Source: Motiliproteus sp047633175 (GTDB lineage Bacteria; Pseudomonadota; Gammaproteobacteria; Pseudomonadales; Balneatricaceae). Taken from it: a stretch of DNA of 64,000 nucleotides. The notes beneath the pieces are model-generated. The model made no database searches and was not told where the DNA came from. It saw only the letters and a program-made list of their open reading frames with translations. Shown piece by piece: positions 31,257 through 39,852 of the stretch (position 1 is its first letter; each line of letters starts with the position of its first letter). The DNA is taken from positions 7,417 to 71,416 of the forward strand of contig JBLIEQ010000020.1 in NCBI GenBank assembly GCA_047633175.1, in the 5' to 3' direction. Both the position numbers and the translations under genes were made by a program.

Positions 31257-32619
31257 GATCGGAATCCTGTGCCCTACTAGGGGTGCGGCTTAACGCCATC
31301 AAGGCTTCGATCTCTGCGATCTGTTTCGGCGCATCCACAGACAGCACCTCATAGCCCTGCTCCGTCACCAACAGATCATCTTCGATGCGGATACCCATAC
31401 CACGCCAGCGCGCATCGACCTGTGCATTATCGGGTGCCACATAGAGCCCCGGTTCGATCGTCAGCACCATCCCCGCTTCTAACAGCCGTGATTCGCCATC
31501 GCGACGATAATCTCCGACATCATGGACATCCAGCCCCAGCCAGTGACTGGTTCTGTGCATATAAAAAGGCTTGTAGGCTTCGCTGACGATCAGCGCCTCG
31601 ACCTCCCCCTCCAGCAATCCCAGCTCGACCAGCCCGGCAACCAGCACCTGCAGTGCGGCTTGATGCGGCGCATCAAAACAGACGCCCGGCCTGACCGCCT
31701 CGATAGCCGCCTGCTGGGCATTCAGTACGCACTGGTACAGGGAGCGCTGATCGGCGCTAAAGCAGCCATTCACCGGAAAGGTTCGAGTGATATCACCGGC
31801 GTAACCCTCGTGCTCGCAACCGGCATCGATAAGCACCAGATCACCATCGCGGAGCGCATCGCCATTCTCCGTATAGTGCAGAATACAGCCGTTAGCACCG
31901 CCGCCAACGATGGTGCCATAGGCGGCAAACCGGCAGCCCTGCTGGCCGAAACTGTGGATAATATCGGCTTCGAGCTGGTATTCAAACACCCCGGGGGCGC
32001 AGCTGCGCATCGCCCTACGGTGAGCCCTGGCACTGATCTGGGCCGCGAGACGCAGCTGCTGCTGCTCGGCGTCGCTCTTGATCAGCCGCAGCTGATGCAG
32101 CAGCGGCTCGATATTATGCAGCTGCTGCGGGGCCTGCTCGCTCGAACGGCCTCTGGCCTGTAACTGCTGACACCAGGCCTGAATCCGTACCGCCAGTCCG
32201 TCTGCACTCATAGGCTCACTGAAGGGATAGTAGATCCGCTCACAGCCCGCCAACAGCCCCGGCAGCTCTACCGCCTGCTCCTGCAGACTGAAACCACGAT
32301 CGAAGCCAAACTGCGCGACCGCACCCTCGGCGCCCGCCCGATAACCAGTCCAGATCTCCTGGGCCGGGTCACGCGGCGATACAAACAGCATCGATTCGGT
32401 CTCGGCGTCGGCGTTCTTCAGCAACAACAGCAGGGCATCGGGCTCGGCGAAACCGCTCAGGTAAAGAAAGTCACTGCTCTGACGGAACGCATACTCGGCA
32501 TCCCTGTTGCGATAGCGCAGCGTAGCCGCAGGCAGCAGCACCGCCGAACAGGGTGGCAGATGCGCCAGCAGTTGCTGGCGACGCTGGTGGTATTCAGACA
32601 GGGGCAGAGAATCGGTCAT
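31243..32619 (-). CDS. pepP: Xaa-Pro aminopeptidase
   Basis: Metallopeptidase that removes an N-terminal residue preceding proline. 458 residues with the start at ATG 32619 (MTDSLPLSEYHQRRQQLL), chosen for the GGAG 6 nt upstream; open codons continue 12 further. The metal ligands are visible: the two Asp in LIDAGCEHEGYAGDITRTFP, the His in HRTSHWLGLDVHDVG, and the Glu residues in TIEPGLYVAP and GIRIEDDLLVT. Heads pepP-ubiH-ubiI, a conserved gammaproteobacterial operon. Confidence 0.95.
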   Translation of the reverse strand: MTDSLPLSEYHQRRQQLLAHLPPCSAVLLPAATLRYRNRDAEYAFRQSSDFLYLSGFAEPDALLLLLKNADAETESMLFVSPRDPAQEIWTGYRAGAEGAVAQFGFDRGFSLQEQAVELPGLLAGCERIYYPFSEPMSADGLAVRIQAWCQQLQARGRSSEQAPQQLHNIEPLLHQLRLIKSDAEQQQLRLAAQISARAHRRAMRSCAPGVFEYQLEADIIHSFGQQGCRFAAYGTIVGGGANGCILHYTENGDALRDGDLVLIDAGCEHEGYAGDITRTFPVNGCFSADQRSLYQCVLNAQQAAIEAVRPGVCFDAPHQAALQVLVAGLVELGLLEGEVEALIVSEAYKPFYMHRTSHWLGLDVHDVGDYRRDGESRLLEAGMVLTIEPGLYVAPDNAQVDARWRGMGIRIEDDLLVTEQGYEVLSVDAPKQIAEIEALMALSRTPSRAQDSDHGHS

Positions 32620-32781
32620 ACTGGGCTCCATCGCCGGGAATCCTATATTACCCACCCGATCAGAGCCGGGTGGCAGCTGTGCCAGCAGTGGCTGTGGACG
32701 CTGGCGGTATTCTTAGGCAGAGGCAGAGAAGGGCTCGTACTGGGCGCTAGCGCCGCGAATCCGGCTCCTACCTCAAGCCGT

Positions 32782-33381
32782 TCAGTGCAGCGCCGCATCC
32801 ACCGGCGGGGTAGCAACCGACTCATCCGGATGAACAGCATGATTGCTCTCAGCGAAGACCAGCAGCGCGACCATGCGCACGTACTCATAGATCTCCATGA
32901 AATTGGCTTCGCTCTCCTCTCCATCAGATTCATTCACCGCGATCTGCGCGATCTGGGACAGATCATGCAAGCCATCACGGGCATCTTCACTGAGTTTCTC
33001 CGCCGGAGTTCCTCGGGCAAGAGCATAGCCGCATAAAAAGCCATGGCACCATAATCCGAGCGCCTCGGCACGTGGCGCCAGGGAATCATCCTCATCGGGA
33101 AGCAAGGGTTGCAGATCAAACCCCGCCTGCTCCAGCTGCGCCAAGGTGACTCTATACAGCAGCGCTAAACTGGCCTGGAGTGCCGCGTCGGGCTGATCCT
33201 CGATGCCGATCTGCTGCTGCGCCGCCTGAAACCAGGACTCAGGCGACAAGCGAGCCCCTGTCGCCAGCTGACCGCAGAGGTAACCATGGAGTTCAGAGGG
33301 GGAATGCAGTGCGGATTGTTGAACGAACAGGTCGGCCAACTGGTCGAAATCGACCTGGTCTGGAGTTGCGTGCTGTGACAC
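32782..33381 (-). CDS. UPF0149 (YgfB/YecA-like) family protein
   Basis: 199 residues of the UPF0149 family: SELHGYLCGQLATGARLSPESW near the N-terminus and CHGFLCGYALARG in the second half are the two family motifs. The function is not established across the family; the E. coli and Pseudomonas members are small cytoplasmic proteins encoded upstream of pepP. The start is GTG at 33381 with GAGGT 8 nt upstream. The 162-bp gap to pepP carries duplicated CTGGCGG-rich sequence resembling the pepP start region. Confidence 0.88.
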   Translation of the reverse strand: MSQHATPDQVDFDQLADLFVQQSALHSPSELHGYLCGQLATGARLSPESWFQAAQQQIGIEDQPDAALQASLALLYRVTLAQLEQAGFDLQPLLPDEDDSLAPRAEALGLWCHGFLCGYALARGTPAEKLSEDARDGLHDLSQIAQIAVNESDGEESEANFMEIYEYVRMVALLVFAESNHAVHPDESVATPPVDAALH

Positions 33382-33567
33382 TTAAAACTACCTCTGGACA
33401 TAGATCCGGTCTATAAGCCGGAGAATTTATCTGCGACTTATCCTAACATCAAGCCTGCGCTGCCACCACGGCAAGGGTGATCAATATTGAGGTACTGCTA
33501 TGACAGTCGTTGACCCGCCGCGCGACCAGCCCTACTATTCAATGCTCAATCAAAATGAGCCCGCGGC

Positions 33568-33771
33568 ATGTCACAATCATCCCCAACAGACCTGGAGTAT
33601 CAAGTGCAGCAACTGCTCGATTACTGCCAGCAGCTAAAGCAACAAAACAGCCAACTACAGATCCGCGAACAGGCGTTAAAGCGCGAATGTAATCAACTCC
33701 GCCAGACGCGCGACCACACTCAAAAAAAGGTTGAGGCGATGATTAGCCGGTTTAAGGCCATGGAACAATGA
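33568..33771 (+). CDS. TIGR02449 family coiled-coil protein
   Basis: 67 residues, almost entirely one predicted coiled coil (LEYQVQQLLDYCQQLKQQNS onward), encoded immediately upstream of zapA as in Pseudomonas and relatives. The family function is unknown; an accessory role near ZapA in cell division is a guess from linkage (ZapB is also a small coiled coil). Its last 17 codons are duplicated directly downstream, and the present TGA stop lies in the first copy. Confidence 0.85.
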   Translation: MSQSSPTDLEYQVQQLLDYCQQLKQQNSQLQIREQALKRECNQLRQTRDHTQKKVEAMISRFKAMEQ

Positions 33772-33833
33772 AACAGTGCCGTACTCAAAAAAAGGTCGAG
33801 GCGATGATTAGCCGGTTTAAGGCCACGGAGCAA
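33718..33833 (+). repeat. 65-bp tandem duplication of the TIGR02449 gene 3' end
   Basis: The segment 33718-33768, encoding the terminal TQKKVEAMISRFKAMEQ, recurs at 33783-33833 with three substitutions in 51 bp (two silent, one Met to Thr). The offset of 65 bp puts the second copy in another frame. The second copy ends TAATG, overlapping the zapA start, while the first ends TGA. Confidence 0.9.
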
Positions 33834-33835
33834 TA

Positions 33836-34132
33836 ATGGAACTATCAAGTACTGATCAGATCGCGATTAAGATCCTGGGCAAGGAATTTTTAATCAACTG
33901 CCCCCATGAGTCTCAGTCAGAACTTATGACCACCACCCAGCTGCTCGATCAGCGCATGAAAGCGATCAAGGCTCGCGGCAAGGTCTTTGGTCTGGACAGG
34001 ATCGCGGTGATGGCGGCCCTCAACCTGACCCATGAACTGCTAAAGGCTCAGCAGGAGCTAGATGCACTAAAAACTCAGCAGCAGCTGCTGAGTGCGCAGA
34101 TCGCCGAAACCCTCAACAACAGATCGCAATAA
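33836..34132 (+). CDS. zapA: Cell division protein ZapA
   Basis: Bundles FtsZ protofilaments at the Z ring. 98 residues: IAIKILGKEFLINCPHESQS forms the N-terminal beta domain, DQRMKAIKARGKVFGLDRIAVMAAL the conserved middle, and a C-terminal coiled coil completes it. The ATG overlaps the TAA of the duplicated remnant of the upstream gene (TAATG), preserving what was probably translational coupling. 6S RNA and 5-FCL follow, the usual order. Confidence 0.95.
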   Translation: MELSSTDQIAIKILGKEFLINCPHESQSELMTTTQLLDQRMKAIKARGKVFGLDRIAVMAALNLTHELLKAQQELDALKTQQQLLSAQIAETLNNRSQ

Positions 34133-34199
34133 CAGCCCCGACCGCGCGCCCATGTCCAACGCGAAACCCCGTACCCCAATAAAACCAAACATTCAAGAC

Positions 34200-34227
34200 C
34201 TGACATTCTGCCATTCCCGCGTATACT
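34200..34227 (+). promoter_or_regulatory. Sigma-70 promoter of 6S RNA
   Basis: CTGACA at 34200-34205 and TATACT at 34222-34227 are separated by 16 bp and lie just upstream of the predicted 6S RNA 5' end near 34233. Confidence 0.65.
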
Positions 34228-34231
34228 GGAA

Positions 34232-34418
34232 CAGCTCCCTGAGGTGTTTGGCAGCGGGTATAGTCCCTTGAGCCGATAAGCACACTCCCGGAGGTTTTCA
34301 GTAGCTGCTGATGTGCATGTCCGCTAGACGGAAAGCCTAATGTAGCTCGAAAACCGCCACCTTGAACCTTCGGGTTCAGGGCCGACATCCGCACCGGCAC
34401 CCTGGGGAGTCTTTTTTT
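34232..34418 (+). ncRNA. ssrS: 6S RNA
   Basis: Global regulator that mimics an open promoter and sequesters sigma-70 RNA polymerase. About 180 nt between zapA and the 5-FCL gene, its standard location. The 5' CTCCCTGAGGTGTTTGGCAG pairs with the 3' CACCCTGGGGAG closing stem. AGTCCCTTGAGCCGATA and the later TTGAACC...GGTTCAGGGCCGACAT side arm match conserved 6S segments. TTTTTTT follows at 34412-34418. The 3' arm is duplicated downstream. Confidence 0.9.
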
Positions 34419-34620
34419 GAGTACGTTGATAGATCAGAGCTTTGACAGAGCAACGCATCCAGACCACCAGCAACATCCAGCCCATGACAACGTAGCTCGC
34501 CAACGGCTACCCTGAACCTCCAGGTTCAGGGCCGACATACGCACCGGCACCCTGGGGAGTCTTTTTTTTGAGTACTTTGATAGGTCAGAGCTTTGACAGA
34601 GCAACGCATCCAGAGTACTA
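34341..34620 (+). repeat. 150-bp tandem duplication of the 6S RNA 3' arm and 5-FCL leader
   Basis: Sequence 34341-34464 recurs at 34491-34614 (offset 150-151 bp). Both copies hold the GTAGCTCG...GAACCT-loop-GGTTCAGGGCCGACAT arm, the CACCCTGGGGAGT closing strand, a T-run (7 and 8 T) and the TTGACAGAGCAACGCATCCA leader. The copies differ at scattered positions, so the event is not very recent. Confidence 0.9.
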
Positions 34621-35249
34621 GCCACACCCCGCCCACGACGATGACCCGAGCTCGGCTGAGACAATCACTGCGCCAACAAAGACGCGCACTCAGTCCGCAA
34701 CAACAACGCCACGCAGCCTTCAGACTGGCCCGAATAGTCAAACGCCAGTCGCTGTTTATTCGCGCAAAACGCCTGGGCTTCTACCTGCCCTGTGACGGCG
34801 AAATCTCCCCCCTACCCCTGATAGCGCTCGCACTAAAGATGGGAAAGCAGTGTTTCTTACCCGTCCTGCACCCCACCCGCCACAACAGCCTCTGGTTTGT
34901 ACGTTACAGACCCGAGTCTAAGTTAATTAAAAATCGCTACGGTATTGCTGAACCCGATATTCGTCTCGAGCCTCGCATACTGCCGCAAGCCTTGGATTTA
35001 GTATTATTACCGCTGGTAGGGTTTGATTCTCAGGGTGGGCGTCTGGGGATGGGAGGGGGATATTATGACCGCACGTTTGCATTTAAACGCAGCGCAGAGT
35101 TGAGAGACGGACAACCGGCACGCAGGTCTCCCGCGCTGGTCGGGTTAGCGCATCAATTACAACAACAGCCTAAGCTGGAATTAGCCGACTGGGATATACC
35201 CCTAGCGGCAGTAGCGACAGATCAGCAGCTGTACTGGAGCCGCCAGTAG
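34593..35249 (+). CDS. ygfA: 5-formyltetrahydrofolate cyclo-ligase
   Basis: Converts 5-formyl-THF to 5,10-methenyl-THF. The C-terminal signature LPLVGFDSQGGRLGMGGGYY followed by DRTF is complete, and LRQQRRALSPQQQ near the N-terminus with YLPCDGEI is typical. Start uncertain: TTG 34593 gives 218 residues beginning MTEQ, like Pseudomonas homologues; ATG 34641 gives 202 residues beginning MTRARLRQS but has no Shine-Dalgarno. The leader and first codons are part of the 150-bp duplication, and the upstream copy hits a stop after 17 codons. Confidence 0.92.
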   Translation: MTEQRIQSTSHTPPTTMTRARLRQSLRQQRRALSPQQQRHAAFRLARIVKRQSLFIRAKRLGFYLPCDGEISPLPLIALALKMGKQCFLPVLHPTRHNSLWFVRYRPESKLIKNRYGIAEPDIRLEPRILPQALDLVLLPLVGFDSQGGRLGMGGGYYDRTFAFKRSAELRDGQPARRSPALVGLAHQLQQQPKLELADWDIPLAAVATDQQLYWSRQ

Positions 35250-35251
35250 AA

Positions 35252-35371
35252 CTATCCCGCGCCAGAAGCAAGCGCGGCGGTCACAAATCCAGACTGACTC
35301 ACTCCTGTTATGACAAACCCTATAACAAACACGAACACTAGTATCAGTACTAAATCTGGACCTTTCTTCAT
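35252..35371 (-). CDS. Small single-span membrane peptide (39 aa)
   Basis: Too short for usual gene callers: 39 codons, ATG 35371 to TAG 35252. MKKGPDLVLILVFVFVIGF begins with a Lys-Lys N-terminus followed by one strongly hydrophobic segment (residues 7-24) and a short Ala/Gly-rich tail. The stop lies 2 bp from the convergent 5-FCL stop. No strong Shine-Dalgarno. I recognise no family with certainty; the positive-inside pattern and clean hydrophobic core argue for a real gene. Confidence 0.5.
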   Translation of the reverse strand: MKKGPDLVLILVFVFVIGFVITGVSQSGFVTAALASGAG

Positions 35372-35590
35372 GGCAATTTAATTCTTTTTAATGGCTAAAA
35401 TTAATAATCTCTCGAGATCATCGCACATTATTAAAAAAATACAACATCTGCTTTAATATCCAGGTTTATATAATCGGTGTTAGCGCGAGCTAGGGAAACT
35501 TTAAGAAAACAAAAACAACCGATTATAAAAAATACCGTTTTAAATCAGATGACGCCATTTTCTGAGGAGGAAAGCAGAAGCGGTAGCCGT

Positions 35591-38221
35591 CTAGGGGGTT
35601 CTTGGCCGCATCGCCCGCCTCAGCCGGGCCTCACTTTCTAGCAGGGCTTTCTGGGCCTGATCTCTGTAAATCACCCCCCCCAACACGGTGGCAACCGCTT
35701 CTAGAAACTCGAATTCTTCCGCTGTCTGTTGATGCCCCTGGCGCAGATACAGGACCATCAGTCCCACCAGATGCTGCTCATAACATAGAGGAACGGCCTG
35801 ATGGCCCTGACCCGCCATCCCCTCAAGACCCGCATGCCGATGATCGACCGTATCGGGATGACGGCGACTCCCGGTTGTCGCGGCCATGCCACAGACGCAG
35901 TCACCTGCATCGACCTCAAGGCACCGTGCCTGAACCTCCGGATCCAGACCCTGATACACCACCAGCTCAAGCGTATGGCGCGCCTCTCGCACTAGGAAAA
36001 TACCGCCCTTGGGCTCGGTCGACAACCAACTGGAACGACTGACCAACGCCAGAGCCTGACTCAGGGCTTGCTGCAGCGGAATCGGTTCCAGAGTGATGCG
36101 CAGTAACTGATTAAGCAACGCTTGTGACTTCAGGGTCTGTTCCAATTTCTGCTCTATTTTTTGACGCTCCAGAAGCTCGGATTCACGCTCTGCCACCCGC
36201 AGCTCCAGCTCATGCGCATGCTCGCGCAGAATCCGGTCACGCTCTTCAAAATAGGAGATACGCTCTAATAACTCATCGGGCGTCAGCCGCAAACTGGTCA
36301 GTATGGCGGCATAAACCTGGCTGACCTGCTCATGCTCGATCTGCGAATAACTCAGATGTTTTTTCATCGCATTATGCGAGGCCGCTGTGCCTATATTTCC
36401 CGCCAGCACCCGCTCAAGTTCGCGATGAAAGCGCAATAACTCACCCGCAGACAGACTCTCCTTGTCCAGCACCCCTAACCCTTCGCTAATCTGACGAATT
36501 TTGCTACGCGCAATCTTCTCGCTGAAATACTGTCCCAGCAACTTCTGGGCTTCGGCGAACTTTTCAGCTTTATCGATATACCCTGTTTCAGCCGTCTTCT
36601 GGACCCCACCCGAAGGACTAAAACGCAACGCATGCACATAGGAACAGGCTAACTCCAGCTCTGATTTACGTTGCCTAAATATCACCGAACCCAGCAGATA
36701 GGCCGCGCTATTAAAAAATAGCGACCAGAATGCGGAGTGGGTCACCGCGTCGAACCTGTTCATGCCGAACAGCGCTTCAGGGCGCAACCAGCGGAGTGCC
36801 CAGGGGCCGTCAATCACGATACTAGCCGACAACAACCCGGCCTCCGCCAGCAACGGCACCATCAGGGTATAAAACCACAACACAAACCCCAGCCCCAGCC
36901 CCATCAGTGCCCCGGCTGTATTCCCTTTAAGCCAGAACAACCCGCCAAAAACCACCGGCACAAACTGCAACGCCGCACAGAAACCAAGCATGCCGATATT
37001 GACCAGACTACGCCCCTCGGTCAGCTCTCGGGCAAACAGATAGCTGATCAGCAGCACCACCGCTATGGCCAACCAGCGTGCGGGTAACAGATAGCGCCTC
37101 AGACCATGCAGCCCTTCGATGCGATCGATCAGCGGTACTAACAGATGGTTGGTACTCATGGTCGCCAGAGTCATCGAGCTGACGATGATCATCCCGGTGG
37201 CAGCGGCCAGACCGCCCAGAAACACCAGTGCCGACAGCAGCTGCTGATCCGCATACAGGGGCAACAGCAGCACATAAAAATCAGACATTTCATTCGGCAG
37301 ACCCGCCGCCCGTCCGGCTGCCGCAAGCGGCACCACAAACAGGCTAATCAACAGCAGATAGGCGGGTACGAACCAGATGGCGGTGCGGATATGCTGCTCA
37401 TCCGAATTCTCGATCACCGCGGTATGAAACTGTCGGGGTAAAAACAAAATCCCCGCCATAGAGACAAACAGCACCGTCATCCAGCGCGTATAGGCCGCCG
37501 CATCGCCACTGCCGACTCGGGTCAACTGATTCAGGTCCGCGGCGGGTAACGCCGCGAAGAGTTCGCTTAAACCGCCATACAGACCGAAGACCGCAAACAG
37601 ACCCACCGCCAAAAACGCGACCAGCTTGACCACGCATTCGACGGCCAACGCCGCCATCATCCCCTGGTGACGTTCGGTCGGATCGAGTCGCCGGGCCCCG
37701 AACAGCACGGTAAAGGCGATCAACAAACCGGTAACCCAGAGTCCGAGCCCGCTCCAGTCCAGCGTCGAGGTCGAACCTCCCGTAATAATGCTAAAGCTCG
37801 TCACCACCGCCTTCAGCTGGATGGCGATATAGGGCAATGTACCCAGCAATGCAATCAGAGTCACGATCATCGCCACCCCCTGGGAGCGGTCATACCGGGC
37901 CGAGATAAAATCAGCAATACTGGTGATATTACGGTGTTCTTTGATCCGTACGATCTTACGCAGCACCACCCACCAGAGACCGATCATCAGCGTCGGGCCC
38001 AGATAGACAGGCAGGTAAGCGAGCCCTTCCCGGGACGCCAGGCCCACACTGCCATAAAAGGTCCAGGAGGTGCAGTAGACCGTGATCGACAGCGCATAAA
38101 CCCAGGGCCGGCTGGAGAGATAGAGGGAGAGTCGCGGGCTGCGTTCGACCCGCTGAGCGATACCGAACAGGACCGCCATATACGCAAGGAAGACTATAAA
38201 AACCGACCCTGTACTAAACAT
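35591..38221 (-). CDS. Sodium:solute symporter-STAC-GAF protein, kinase part missing
   Basis: 876 residues. Residues 1-500 are a PutP-like SSS transporter with about 13 hydrophobic segments (YCTSWTFYGSVGLASREGLA, FISARYDRSQGVAMIVT). Then a STAC domain (GLGVLDKESLSAGELLRFHR), a coiled coil (residues ~640-690) and a GAF domain. CbrA-like proteins continue from here into HisKA, HATPase and often a receiver domain; this one stops right after LLESEARLRRAMRPRTP, where an H-box would be expected. No kinase motif is found in any frame downstream. It is probably a truncated sensor kinase; whether it still acts as transporter or sensor is unknown. Confidence 0.85.
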   Translation of the reverse strand: MFSTGSVFIVFLAYMAVLFGIAQRVERSPRLSLYLSSRPWVYALSITVYCTSWTFYGSVGLASREGLAYLPVYLGPTLMIGLWWVVLRKIVRIKEHRNITSIADFISARYDRSQGVAMIVTLIALLGTLPYIAIQLKAVVTSFSIITGGSTSTLDWSGLGLWVTGLLIAFTVLFGARRLDPTERHQGMMAALAVECVVKLVAFLAVGLFAVFGLYGGLSELFAALPAADLNQLTRVGSGDAAAYTRWMTVLFVSMAGILFLPRQFHTAVIENSDEQHIRTAIWFVPAYLLLISLFVVPLAAAGRAAGLPNEMSDFYVLLLPLYADQQLLSALVFLGGLAAATGMIIVSSMTLATMSTNHLLVPLIDRIEGLHGLRRYLLPARWLAIAVVLLISYLFARELTEGRSLVNIGMLGFCAALQFVPVVFGGLFWLKGNTAGALMGLGLGFVLWFYTLMVPLLAEAGLLSASIVIDGPWALRWLRPEALFGMNRFDAVTHSAFWSLFFNSAAYLLGSVIFRQRKSELELACSYVHALRFSPSGGVQKTAETGYIDKAEKFAEAQKLLGQYFSEKIARSKIRQISEGLGVLDKESLSAGELLRFHRELERVLAGNIGTAASHNAMKKHLSYSQIEHEQVSQVYAAILTSLRLTPDELLERISYFEERDRILREHAHELELRVAERESELLERQKIEQKLEQTLKSQALLNQLLRITLEPIPLQQALSQALALVSRSSWLSTEPKGGIFLVREARHTLELVVYQGLDPEVQARCLEVDAGDCVCGMAATTGSRRHPDTVDHRHAGLEGMAGQGHQAVPLCYEQHLVGLMVLYLRQGHQQTAEEFEFLEAVATVLGGVIYRDQAQKALLESEARLRRAMRPRTP

Positions 38222-38227
38222 TCAGGC

Positions 38228-38404
38228 TCACCGGTCTCTTCGAAATAGCAGGAGATAAACAGTGACCAGCAGCGCCCAGGCACCGAAAAAATAGATCAAC
38301 CGACCCTCAGGTGATAAGGAACGCGTAATATCGATAAGCGGCCAGCCAAAAAACAGCAACCCGGCGATAAAAATAATAATAGAGAATTCAGGCTTTGCAA
38401 ACAC
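38228..38404 (-). CDS. Small two-span membrane protein upstream of the symporter-sensor
   Basis: 58 residues with the start at GTG 38404, chosen because GGAGGG lies 5 nt upstream; an ATG nine codons earlier (38431) has no ribosome site. Two hydrophobic segments (FSIIIFIAGLLFFGWPLIDI and IYFFGAWALLVTVYLLLF) are joined by a short loop, ending RRDR. It ends 6 bp before the symporter gene, so the two are surely co-transcribed. Small membrane proteins often precede SSS-type sensors; the function is unknown. Confidence 0.75.
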   Translation of the reverse strand: MFAKPEFSIIIFIAGLLFFGWPLIDITRSLSPEGRLIYFFGAWALLVTVYLLLFRRDR

Positions 38405-38561
38405 GGCCGCCCTCCAGCGGCCCACATCCAACCCGATATCCGTATTGTTACTATCGACCTATCGACTAGGAGGCTGACCGAAAATAAAAACCAGACCTAC
38501 TACTTTAGGATAGCCAAAGAATGCCCCGGGTGACGGGGCAGAACAGCCTATAAATATCCAT

Positions 38562-39485
38562 TTACCCAAGCAAGTGCATCACCAATGGCATCGTGACGGC
38601 TGCAAGAAGGGTCTGCAGGGTGATTATAGCCGCCATCAACGGCGCATCGCCGCCCATCTGACGCGCCAGAATATAGGCGGAAGGCGCGGTCGGCAGCGAT
38701 ACAAAGATCAACAACACCGCCACCGCCTCGGGCGGCAACGCGAACAGCCTGGCGAGCAGCGCAAAACACAGAGGATACAACAGCAGTTTCAGCAGGCAGC
38801 TGCCCCAGAGCGCCCCGCCGCCACCACGCATCGCCTTAAGATTCAGCCCCACGCCCACCGCCAGCAAGCCCAGCGGCAAGGCCATCGTACTCAGTAATTC
38901 GAGCACGGGTATCAGTGGCGAGGGCATCCCCGCCCCCGACAGGTTAAGCGCCCCGCCCAGCAGGCAGCCTATAATCAACGGGTTTTTGAGTAACGGCAAC
39001 AGGAGTCCGCGCCAACGACCCGGCCCTGAGCCGCCGCTGAGAATAAACACCGAGACACAGGCAATATTAATCAACGGAATCATCAGCCCTAAAAACAGCG
39101 CGCCCCACAGTATCCCCTGCTCACCAAACAAGGCGGCGGCAGCCGCCAGGCCAACGTAGGTATTAAAACGGATACCGCCTTGAAACAAGGAGCTCTTCGC
39201 CGGCATCGACAAATCCAGCAGCTTCGCCAGCAGAAGTGAGACCAGCACCATTAGCAACAGCGCCAGCAGCAGCGCCAGCACCACCTGCCCCAGCCCCTGC
39301 TGCGGCAGCGTTGCCGTGGAGATCTTCAGAACCAGCAGCACGGGAAACAGCAGGTAGTAGGTAAAGCGTTCGGCCAGAGGCCAGAACTCGGCGCCGGGAA
39401 AGTCCGCCCACCGAAGACCGGCACCTAGCGCGACTAGCGCAAACACGGGGGCCAGTGTGGCAAGAATAGAGGCGATTTCGTTCAT
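38562..39485 (-). CDS. AEC family transporter (auxin efflux carrier-like permease)
   Basis: 307 residues with about ten hydrophobic segments in two inverted halves, the AEC fold. The N-terminus MNEIASILATLAPVFALVAL and the GGIRFNTYVGLAAA segment (family N-x-Y-x-G) are typical, as is PTAPSAYILARQMGGD near the C-terminus. The start ATG 39485 replaces an open extension of 14 codons without homology. Bacterial AEC proteins include malonate and malate carriers; the substrate is unknown here. Confidence 0.85.
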   Translation of the reverse strand: MNEIASILATLAPVFALVALGAGLRWADFPGAEFWPLAERFTYYLLFPVLLVLKISTATLPQQGLGQVVLALLLALLLMVLVSLLLAKLLDLSMPAKSSLFQGGIRFNTYVGLAAAAALFGEQGILWGALFLGLMIPLINIACVSVFILSGGSGPGRWRGLLLPLLKNPLIIGCLLGGALNLSGAGMPSPLIPVLELLSTMALPLGLLAVGVGLNLKAMRGGGGALWGSCLLKLLLYPLCFALLARLFALPPEAVAVLLIFVSLPTAPSAYILARQMGGDAPLMAAIITLQTLLAAVTMPLVMHLLG

Positions 39486-39852
39486 AAGATCCCGGGGTGG
39501 TATTTTTAAAGGGCGTAAACGCCGCACTATTGCAGCGGGCTCAGTCTCAGGCCTAACAGCCTGTCGGACTTAACACTGATCTACTGCGAAAAAGCTGCTT
39601 ATCTTAAGGTAGAGAGGGGCCATTTTTCACTCTATCTTTTGTTTAATAGAACCACTATTCACAAGCTGCGTCCCTGCAGCTTGCCCTGCGGGCAGCTATC
39701 ACTGTGTAAATCGGCTATCCTGCAGATTCATAGCCTCAAAACAGATCGAAAACTGCCTCAAATCAGTCTTTCCCTCGCTACGACCGGTCAAATCCGGCAG
39801 GCTGTAAGAATGCAGTAATTAGTTTCGGAACAACAGCCAACGAGGAGCAACC
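39486..39852. other. Intergenic gap without recognisable features
   Basis: 367 bp between the divergent AEC permease and ACT-domain genes. It contains AACAGCCTGTCGGACTTAA and GGCAGGCTGTAAG, a possible inverted pair, and otherwise nothing I can name. Promoters for both genes should lie here. Confidence 0.4.
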
